A DNA stretch of 64,000 nt from Drosophila miranda (lineage: Eukaryota > Arthropoda > Insecta > Diptera > Drosophilidae). The notes beneath the pieces are model-generated. The model was not told the origin of the DNA. It ran no database searches and saw only the letters and a program-made list of their open reading frames with translations. The translations under genes and the position numbers were made by a program. Shown here in pieces: positions 56,901 to 64,000 of the stretch (position 1 is its first letter; every line of letters starts with the position of its first letter). Location: positions 7,771,001-7,835,000 of the forward strand of contig NW_022881614.1 in NCBI RefSeq assembly GCF_003369915.1. The letters are read 5' to 3'.

Positions 56901-58384
56901 ATTGCGATGCAAGTTCGTTAGGTTTCGGGTCAATTCTAATGCAGAAGAAGGGTGATGGCAGAATGCACCCGGTGTTTTATTTCTCCAAGCGGACAACAAT
57001 TACCGAAGCAAAATACCACAGCTTTGAACTGGAGACACTAGCGATAATTTATGCACTACAACGGTTTAGAGTATACGTGCAAGGCATACCCTTCAAAATA
57101 GTGACAGACTGCAACGCGCTAACTATGACTCTAAACAAAAAAGAACTCAATCCACGCATTGCCCGCTGGGCGTTAGAGTTACAAAATTATGACTACAAGT
57201 TAGAACACAGGTCAGGAAGTAGAATGCAACACGTAGATGCGCTAAGCAGAGCCGTTCAGATACTCACGGTAGACACAAACACCTTTGAAGAAAATTTAAT
57301 TATATGCCAAAACAGAGATAACAAACTGATGGAGCTGAGAGAAACGTTACAGAAATCAGAACACAAACATTATGAGATGAGAAACGGAATAATATACAGG
57401 AAAAAAGATAACAATACTATCCTATTCTGCGTACCCGAGGAAATGGAAGGCCACGTACTCTATAAGTACCACGATGAACTAGGGCACGTCGGTATAGACA
57501 AGATGACCGACGCTATATCGAAAAGCTACTGGATCTCAAACGTAAGGTATAAAGCCAAGCGACACATTGAAAACTGTCTAAAATGCATAGCGTACTCAGC
57601 AAAACACGGAAAAGAGGAAGGGTTTTTACACAACATACCAAAAGGGTCAGGACCATTCGAGGTAGTACATATCGACCATTTCGGGCCAGTCGACAAAGGC
57701 AGGGCCAACAAACATGTTTTAGTAGTAATAGACGCGTTCACCAAATTCGTAAGACTTTATACGACCAAAACCACTAGCACAAAGGAAGCAGTAATTGCAA
57801 TGAAAGATTATTTCCGAGCTTACAGTAGACCCAGATGCATTGTGTCAGACAGAGGAAGCTGTTTCACGTCAAAAGAGTTTGAAGAATTCTTAGAACAGAG
57901 CAATGTTAAACACGTAAAGATAGCAACAGGGTCGCCACAGGCCAACGGGCAGGTAGAAAGGGTGAACAGAAGTTTGGGACCCATGATTGCAAAGCTTGTT
58001 GACCCGGAAAAAGGATTACATTGGGATATGGTAGTGGAAACAGTAGAACACGCGATGAACAACACAATTCAAAGAACAATTAATGAACACCCGAGCAGAA
58101 TGTTGTTTGGGGTCGTACAAAAAGGAAAGGTTTCAGATTTACTAAAAGATCATCTAGACGAACTAACCGAACAGCGGGCAACAAGGGATATAGAAAAGAT
58201 TAGAGCAGTAGCAGGCACTCATCAGGAAAAAATACAGTCTTATAACAAACAAGCAACAAATTCAAAGCGAAGGGAGCCACACGTGTACGTAGATAATGAT
58301 CTAGTTATGGTGAGAAATTTCGACACTCATACAGGGGTGTCTAAAAAGCTTATCCCGAAGTTCAAAGGACCTTATAAGATATAA
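53909..58384 (+). CDS. Gag-pol of inner gypsy element 3
   Basis: One frame of 1491 codons. Residues about 10-41 match a SAP DNA-binding motif (LREWLESLNLPKGG...), followed by Gag, CCHC knuckles near 318 and 342, and protease (LIDSGSPISF, about 388). A repeat-rich linker (NECLEE/NECLGE) comes next, then RT with intact YMDD (about 850), RNase H (VHCDASSLG, about 998), integrase HHCC (about 1188-1230) and DDE core (HIDHFGPVD; VSDRGSCF; SPQANGQVERV). The TAA at 58382-58384 comes after KGPYKI. In the same frame another 56 codons follow to TAA at 58552-58554, so the C-terminal tail appears cut by one nonsense codon. The element is otherwise complete and young. Confidence 0.9.
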   Translation: MSDLVGAEEFSAARLREWLESLNLPKGGSKAAMAARLNEIPVELRGQGPPEAETCENEREDEAAADQDSTKSERKEKNEKAPQAPGHNNNHGEYRAEVEMLKLQIVLLKLQSEREKEGRGENTTPAASNDAGVMLLNAAKDMLPTYHGNISGNNDDVTTWIAQFKAVAKVNKLKDEKLLMLLMSKLKDKALVWLHSSPEHMSLPIDQLLNVMEDTFHPKESKLLLRRKFESRSWARGEEFSMYFNAKVSLASRIVIDDEEFIDGVIEGIPDVGLRRQAHMQCFGAPYQLLKAFEKIMLPKKYGSTEGANTGASPTPIRCYNCNSLGHVAGECRKPKRERGACYGCGSMSHQVSHCDEKKYKVHNDYIYKFNIYISNYNNKCLSLNCLIDSGSPISFMKLSCLEHQSENNLNKVEERSRLSSNEIKEDDLSLYKFNKDKKNREIEFILNKNADYAYVGLNNSKLNIFGKIPSFVIINKNRINFELLVVADESMGYEAVLGRDFMNLCKFKIVSDICKEKESETKNECEIKNECLEKNECLEENECLGENECLEENECLGENECLEENECLGENECLEKNEWKIENECLGEYECEVKDEGDKENKHEVESGGKVENECSAMVECLEDSDTCESVKTNFNELPSQYPDKENDWELKVGTDCSQELAGRLKYMFRTAYVNAERPNLPQTKWEMKLNFEHEKPFHCPPRRLSYSEKAQVQKMIDEYTEKGYIRTSESEYVSPIVLVKKNSGELRLCVDYRTLNKGMIKDNYPTPLIDDLLDKLSGKRLFTKLDLKNGYFHVFMHKDSVKYTSFTTPMGQYEWLRMPFGLRNASAVFQRFTNNIFADMVKEDKVIIYMDDIMVATKDSDSHMEILQEVMRRLVENKLELRIDKCEFLQSEVKYLGYSISGNGIKPDTKGLQAVKGFPVPTKTNEVQSFLGLCSYFRRFVKDFSTKAKPLYDLVKKDRKFEFGIVELECFEQLKSNLLEAPILALYNPRDPTEVHCDASSLGFGSILMQKKGDGRMHPVFYFSKRTTITEAKYHSFELETLAIIYALQRFRVYVQGIPFKIVTDCNALTMTLNKKELNPRIARWALELQNYDYKLEHRSGSRMQHVDALSRAVQILTVDTNTFEENLIICQNRDNKLMELRETLQKSEHKHYEMRNGIIYRKKDNNTILFCVPEEMEGHVLYKYHDELGHVGIDKMTDAISKSYWISNVRYKAKRHIENCLKCIAYSAKHGKEEGFLHNIPKGSGPFEVVHIDHFGPVDKGRANKHVLVVIDAFTKFVRLYTTKTTSTKEAVIAMKDYFRAYSRPRCIVSDRGSCFTSKEFEEFLEQSNVKHVKIATGSPQANGQVERVNRSLGPMIAKLVDPEKGLHWDMVVETVEHAMNNTIQRTINEHPSRMLFGVVQKGKVSDLLKDHLDELTEQRATRDIEKIRAVAGTHQEKIQSYNKQATNSKRREPHVYVDNDLVMVRNFDTHTGVSKKLIPKFKGPYKI
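55498..55645 (+). repeat. 18-bp coding repeat, 8 units (NECLEE/NECLGE)
   Basis: Eight consecutive 18-bp units encode Asn-Glu-Cys-Leu-(Glu/Gly)-(Glu/Lys), mostly alternating NECLEE and NECLGE, with degenerate units on both sides. They lie in the linker between protease and RT. The result is an acidic segment with a cysteine every six residues. Confidence 0.9.
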
Positions 58385-58662
58385 AAGGTGTTAAAAAATG
58401 ATAGGTATTTGCTAGAAGATGTAGAGGGGTTTCAACAATCAAGGATCCCGTATAAAGGAGTTTGGGCGGTGGCAAATATGAAGCCGTGGATTGAAAATGG
58501 TAATAATGCAAATGTCACAGGGAATCAAAATGAAGAAAATGATTGTAACACGTAAACTTAGAATATTAAGAGTAAACCACACCCAACTGTAATAAATCAA
58601 CCTATCTAGAAACTAAATTAAATGTAAGGAGTTCAGGAGCACTCCGGTCAGGATGGCCGAAT

Positions 58663-58955
58663 TGTAGCAAGGTAATAATTAGTGAGGCATTCAACTAGTA
58701 TTTAAAATAGCATACAGCGCGCATTGGTATTTACCGCACCATCGATACACTCGGTGGGAAATACCAATAGTGAGTTATCGGATAAGAAACATGGAGAAGA
58801 GAGTGAGAGCACTTTGTAAATGGCGATTGTGAGAGACGGACGCGCAGCTAATAAAAAAGAGTTACATTAAATCACCGGGTTTGTGTTTTTATACCTATAC
58901 AGTTCACTCACGCACCGATATTGGTCACTACAATTCCCGGATTAGACGGCCTACA
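58663..58955 (+). repeat. 3' LTR of inner gypsy element 3 (293 bp)
   Basis: Same sequence as 53520-53812, followed by CAAT (58956-58959). It lies 108 bases after the end of the frame that runs on past the TAA at 58382-58384. Confidence 0.93.
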
Positions 58956-58959
58956 CAAT

Positions 58960-61873
58960 CATATTCCACTGAAAGTTCATTTGTTTTAGAGATGTAGGCA
59001 GAAAACTTGCTGCCTTTTAATCTTGTCTTCGAACCAGTGTTAATTGCCTCACAAACTTTTGATAATATTGGGTCGCGTCTTGTTTCACGAGCTATTTCTT
59101 TGAAGGTAATTTTGAACACCTTTTCGGACTGTATAAAATGTATGTAATTATAGTCTTCGTTTGGTACAGCCGTTTCCCATTGAGGCATTCTTGAGAGTCC
59201 ATCTGCTATATTTAAGGTCCCTTTTATGTGTTCAACTGTATATTGAAAACCTGACAAAGTCAGTGCCCATCTTTGCATTCGTGCAGAGGCCATCAATGGA
59301 AGTCCTTTCAGGTCTCCAAATATGCTTAGTAATGGTTTGTGATCTGTTCGAAGGATGAACTTGTTTCCTAAAAGATACTGTCTTAATTTACTCACACAGA
59401 ACACTATAGCCAGGGCCTCTTTCTCGATTGTACTGTAATTATGCTCGCTTTTGGATAATGCTCTTGATACAAATGCTATTGGTTTGATATCTTCATTGCA
59501 TTTATGTGATAAAACACCTGAAACTGCATGACTGCTAGCATCAGTCGTTAATACTAACGGTTGATCTGGGTTGTAGTGAACTAAAACTTGTTCAGAAGTT
59601 ACTTCTTTCTTTACCTCTTCATATGCACTCTGACATTCGCGTGTCCAATTAAATTTTGTATTTTTCTTTAATAATGCATATAAAGGACTCATTATCTGAG
59701 CGAAATTATTGATAAACTTTGAATAATAATTTACCATGCCTATGAAAGCTCTAAGCTGTGATACGTTTTCCGGAGCCGGTGCAAACAATACACTCGCAAC
59801 TCTATCATTGTTTTTGCTCAGTCCTATCCTGTCAATTGAAAATCCTAGGTAACAAATTTTGGATTTAAAGAACTCACATTTCTTGTCATTTAATTTAAGT
59901 CCAACTGATTTCAGTTTTCTAAGTACAGCTTTTAGGTTTGAAATATGTTCTTGAAGATCTCGTCCTGTAACTGTTATGTCATCTTGATAAACCACAACTC
60001 CTCGCATACCCTGAAACAACCCTTCCATTGTTTTTTGAAAAATAGCTGCTGCAGTTTTTATACCAAATGGTAAGCGTTTAACTTTCAATAGTCCAATATG
60101 TGTGCTCCAAGTACACAAATTTTGAGATTGCTCATCTAAATTTAGCTGATTGTAAGCATTTGACAGGTCAAGTTTTGAATACAGTGTACCCCCTTCAAGC
60201 GCTGCAAAAATGTCGTCTATTCGAGGTAGTGGATACTCTACGTCGACTAAAGACCGGTTTAATGTAACCTTATAGTCACCACAAATTCGTATGTCACCGT
60301 TTGGTTTTAAAATCGGTACCAAAGGTGTTGCCCATTCAGAACTAACAACTTGCTCTAAAATTCCATCATCTATGAATTTTCGTAACTGCACTTCAATCTT
60401 TTCTTTCCATGCTAATGGTACTGACCTAGGCTTGAAAAATATTGGTTTTGCATCTTCTTTTAATAGTAACGATATCGTATTCGTAGTTTATGAACCTAAA
60501 CGAGGCTCAAAAACTTCAGCAAACTCCGATTTAATCTGTTCTGTAATTACAGAATTTGGTTCATTTACGTACACATTGTTCACCTGCATTAACTCAAAAT
60601 TAAAAGCTCTCAAAAATGTTCTACCTAGCAAAGGTGGACTCACTGCATTGGTTACAACAACAACAATTTGTTTTTTTAGACCTCGATATTCGATCGTTGC
60701 ATCGTACTCACCAATAACTTTGATTGAATCTCCATTGTAATCTACATATGGAACTAGACATTTTCTAAGTGGTCTGCTGGTATTTAAGCTTTCGTAAAAT
60801 GTTTTTGGAACCAATGTGCACGGTGCACCAGTGTCGCAAGCAATTTTCGTTATGTTTCCATCAATTTTTACAGGTAAATAATATACTCCATTAGTTGAGG
60901 TTGTATCAACGCTATAGATAGAAAAGTTATAATTATCATTATCAAAATTATTATCAGAATAGGTGTCATGTTTTGTTTGAGATACATAATTTACGGATTT
61001 TTTTGATTTATTTTTACAAATGCTCGCCAAGTGACCTATTTTTCCACAGCTGTGACATTTGCATGCCTTATACTTGCAATTGTTTGAGTTATGATTTCGC
61101 CAGCCACAGTGTGTGCATGGCTGCTGCTTCTTTTCTCTGCCAGCGTCGCAGTCGTTTTCGCCGTCGCCGTCACCGTCGCTTCTGCCGCCTCTGTAACTCA
61201 CGTTTCGGTTGCCCTTGAAATGACTTCTGCCGTTGCTCTTTGCTTGATCTCTGTTCTCGCCTCTTTGCCTCTGCCATTGACTAGTCCCGTTCTTTTGATG
61301 CATGTAGTTGACGTTGTGTTCTGTCTTCCTTGTGCTGATCTTCGTCTCCATGATCATCGCCTTCTTGAGTGCATCAGCCAGAGTTAGATTTTCGTCTTCT
61401 TCACATATTCTTTCATATATAGGGTTGGGAAGGCTCATCACAAATTGGTTTAATACAAACGCTTCCAGATTTGAGCCAAATTTGCATTCCAATGCCAATT
61501 GTTTAACTCGAGCATACCACTCCGCTACAGTCTCATCTTCACTTTTTGTGGACATGTGAAATTTTTTTCTTTCTCTGAATATGAGTGTAGGTGGTGTGTA
61601 GTGTGTTTTTAAAATTTCACATAATTCTTTGTATGCTTTTGATACGGGTGATACCGGATTGCACAAACTATGTAGTACAGTGTAAGCCGCTGTACCGATC
61701 GACTTCAACAAAACTGCCTTTTTTGTGTTTTCCTCTTTCACATTCAATTCGCACAAATGTATGTCGAATTTTTCCTTCCAAATGCAGAACGTTTCTTGGT
61801 GTGGCGAAAACTCAGCAATTGTTGCCATTTGATAGAATGTTGGTGCTTCATTTTTCGTCATGTTGCTATTCAT
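58960..61873 (-). pseudogene. Gypsy element 2 gag-pol, part before the nested insertion
   Basis: Starts at the ATG at 61873 (MNSNMTKNEAPTFY). Gag is followed by a Cys-rich motif (CTHCGWRNHNSNNC) and a CCHC knuckle (CHSCGKIGHLASIC), then protease (IACDTGAPCTLV). A TAA at 60488-60490 separates these from RT in the same frame. RT (ATPLVPILKPNGDIR; VVYQDDITVTG, a YQDD box), RNase H (LTTDASSHAVSG) and the integrase start follow, ending at EYDC where element 3 is inserted. The TAA is best read as a nonsense mutation, though some elements use a stop or frameshift between genes. The YQDD variant is worth noting, as YxDD tolerates Gln in some retroelements. Confidence 0.87.
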
Positions 61874-61940
61874 ATATTATATGCACTTTTAACATGTGTA
61901 TGTATATTAATACGTTTTATTTTATGCTCGTCGCCAATTA

Positions 61941-62050
61941 TGTAGTGTATTGACACTCAGACTTAAGCACGCGTTGTCTTCAAGATTCTCTTTTATTCTA
62001 TCTCACTTGGATGGTGTGACCGTATATAGATATTAATATAATACCTAACA
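61941..62050 (-). repeat. 5' LTR of outer gypsy element 2 (110 bp)
   Basis: Copy of 52074-52183. On the minus strand it is followed by TAATTGGCGACGAGC, which should include the primer-binding site. The outer TSD copy GAAAC follows at 62051-62055. Confidence 0.9.
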
Positions 62051-62055
62051 GAAAC

Positions 62056-62916
62056 ATTCAGTGGCCTTGCGGCCCCACATCGAGAGAAATTATTATTGTA
62101 GAAGTACAGTATGTAATACATATATATCTATTGTTTTTTAAACTTAGCAACATTCAACGTTCAGAGACAGAAAGAGAGACAGCGAGTGTGTGTGTGTGGG
62201 GCATGTCCAGTGTTCTCTCTCTGGGCATCCCGTTTCAGCTGCCGCAAGAACAGAAACCAACAAGAAAGAAGGAAACTTTCTGTTGTCGTAGGTGTGGAAA
62301 CAGTGAAAAACTTGATTCCAGTCTGCACTGTGAAACAGTGCTGTGCTGTGCCAGAGGTACACATTGTATGTGAGTGTGTCCATGGAAAATAAATGTAATG
62401 AAGTCAATGGGTGGAAGTCCTACGAGCTAGGTTCTTATACCAGTACGAATACGTAGATGTGAATGAGAACGGGAAAGCTTCCCTTTCACATCCTTCTCGT
62501 TGTCCGTGCAATATTTACAACAATCGAACAGCAAAAGAACATGTGCAATCGTCAAATATAACTTAATACTTTAATCGTACAGTACGTTTAAGGTTGCTCA
62601 CATCCAGGCTCTATAAAGTACAAGAATCGAAATTAACTACATAAATAATTACGAGTACGTACTATGTATACATTTATATAGCTCTGCACGAGTATGGGTG
62701 AATTAACTACTTTGAGTATTTTATAATAATTACTGTGATGCATTTGTAAAATTAATTGAGCTAGGATTCGTTTCTAGGGGTACAGAAAATTCGAAACTTA
62801 AGAGATAGGGGATAAAATAATTGTTTTATATATGAAGACTTTAAGTGTCGCTACGCAATGCTGCTCCACCCCCTTCTTCCTTCCTTCTTATCATCTCTTC
62901 TATTCTCTTCCGTGCC
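62056..62916. other. Non-coding DNA
   Basis: Includes a GTGTGTGTG run (about 62188-62198) and short open frames on both strands with no domain. It would include the 3' UTR of the minus-strand exon at 62917-63050. Confidence 0.4.
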
Positions 62917-63050
62917 TCAGCTCAGCCGGACTCTGCGCCTGGCCTTGGACTCCTCCGGGAGATCGGCCTCTGGGCTCTTAAGGCTGGCTCGCGGCAGCAT
63001 CAGGGGCTCGCCAAAGGGACGTGCTGTTTCAATTTTCGGATTCGTTGATG
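62917..63050 (-). CDS. Terminal exon of an unidentified minus-strand gene
   Basis: An acceptor TTTGACACAG (AG at 63051-63052) is followed by 134 bases open in one frame. It reads TNPKIETARPFGEPLMLPRA and KSPEADLPEESKARRRVRLS, with TGA at 62917-62919. GC-rich third positions and the lack of stops look like host coding sequence. The basic C-terminal end is unusual but not diagnostic. Upstream exons must lie above 63.05 kb or outside the window. It could be an alternative end of Stac or a separate gene. Confidence 0.5.
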
Positions 63051-63052
63051 CT

Positions 63053-63733
63053 GTGTCAAATAAGTACATTAATATCATCGCTTGTAATTTCAGTCCAGCT
63101 TTCGGCAGTTTTCATGGTTAGTAGCATGTAGCTTCGATGGATCCAGATCATTTTTAGGGGAACCGCACCGGATGGCCCCAAGCATGGTTGAGTGTTACCC
63201 CCAGCCGCCTTTGACCGAGCGCCTGGGTCGGAGGCCAGTGCAAAGAAATGTGAATTAAAACTAATTATACCAAATGAACACACAAAGACCGCAAGAAAAT
63301 ATTAAACAGTAAGACGCCAGCGATCATGCAAAAGGAAAACCAAAAGATGCGGGCACCGAGGATGGAAAGTGCAGAGCAGGGACCGCCAGCAGCTGCCGCT
63401 ACCGCTGCCTGGGCCAAGTAATAGAGCAGAAACATAATCCTAGGGAAATAACTACCGAGTCTCGCTCGAAGGAAGTCGAGACCAACAACAACAGCACAAC
63501 TGACGACAACATGCAGAGAGGAATGGCGAAAACAACTCTATAAAAGGCTGACCGACAATAAGATATCCGCTATTACTCCAAATTACCCAGCGAGCTTATC
63601 GCTTTACAATTTAAGATTCCTTTGTACACAAAATACAAGCTTTGGAAATAGTCGAGGTAAAATTGGTGGAAGATTCAAGCGATCCAAGTGCACGCAGACC
63701 CTGAGAGGTAAGGACTTTTTTCTGCCACATCCA
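63053..63733. other. Intronic or transposon-derived DNA
   Basis: No domain. Contains a TATA-like CTCTATAAAAGGCTG at about 63537 and a GTAAGG donor-like site near 63708, as in an element leader or first exon on the plus strand, but nothing identifies it. Confidence 0.35.
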
Positions 63734-63793
63734 CACATCCACTTTTACCACAAATCTAATATACCCCAATACTCATTTTGAGTATCGGGTATA
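63734..63793 (+). repeat. Terminal fragment of the 1.13-kb dispersed repeat (copy D)
   Basis: About 60 bp from ACATCCACTTTTACC to GAGTATCGGGTATAA match the right end of copies A and C. The rest of the element is missing. Confidence 0.8.
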
Positions 63794-64000
63794 ATAACTG
63801 AAAAGCGCCTGCCTCTTCTGTCTTTTGGCTGGGGTGCAGACATTTATTGTAAACACAGATGCACATAGACGAACAGATACGTATATACACTCATCCGTGG
63901 CCCGCCACAGGACAAAACATTAATTAATGGAAGACAAGGCTCGGCGGACCGAAGATCTTGGTACCCCTGCAGATCGATCATTGCCTCGTGAGCTTTAGAG

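Overview
The window is eukaryotic and reads as a TE-rich Drosophila segment. Evidence is short introns of 50-60 bp with GT/AG borders, a Stac-type SH3 gene, an I-factor-like LINE, R1-clade LINEs and Ty3/gypsy, Ty1/copia and Bel/Pao LTR elements. A repeat with a 'GGGTATAA' end resembles families I associate with the obscura group. The species assignment is inference.

Layout. 0-7 kb: AT-rich DNA with tandem repeats, a broken PIF/Harbinger transposase (2.4-3.0 kb) and two minus-strand exons of a CUB-like host gene (4.1-5.5 kb). 7-19 kb: a gypsy element (335-bp LTRs, TSD TATA) whose integrase region is interrupted by a minus-strand copia-like element and a 5'-truncated Bel/Pao element. 19.4-25.8 kb: R1-clade LINE pieces, including one large degenerate copy split by a 1.13-kb repeat. 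27.2-30.0 kb: two more copies of that repeat, head to head. 30.2 kb: a signal-peptide exon on the minus strand. 33.6-38.9 kb: an I-type LINE (minus). 39.3-40.6 kb: the 3' half (LDLa, membrane segment, poly-A signal) of a gene on the plus strand. 41.0-42.8 kb: a degenerate prolyl-4-hydroxylase alpha gene (minus). 44.1-45.1 kb: a 5'-truncated R1-clade LINE with a 14-bp TSD. 46.9-51.8 kb: the 3' part of Stac (minus). 52.1-62.05 kb: a minus-strand gypsy element (110-bp LTRs, TSD GAAAC) that contains a very young plus-strand gypsy element (293-bp LTRs, TSD CAAT). 62.9-63.05 kb: the terminal exon of an unidentified minus-strand gene.

Two observations stand out. First, exons at 30.2, 5.4 and 4.1 kb (minus) and 39.3-40.2 kb (plus) have matching splice phases. 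They look like one signal peptide-CUB-LDLa-TM gene split by an inversion, real or an assembly error. Second, the Stac stop codon (UGA followed by C) is followed in frame by about 808 further codons, a candidate for stop-codon readthrough with a very long extension.

Most of the sequence is nested mobile DNA, so the insertion order can be read: gypsy, then copia-like, then Bel/Pao, then a deletion; and 110-bp-LTR gypsy, then 293-bp-LTR gypsy. Several elements carry informative lesions, including an RT active-site box that appears flipped inside a hairpin.
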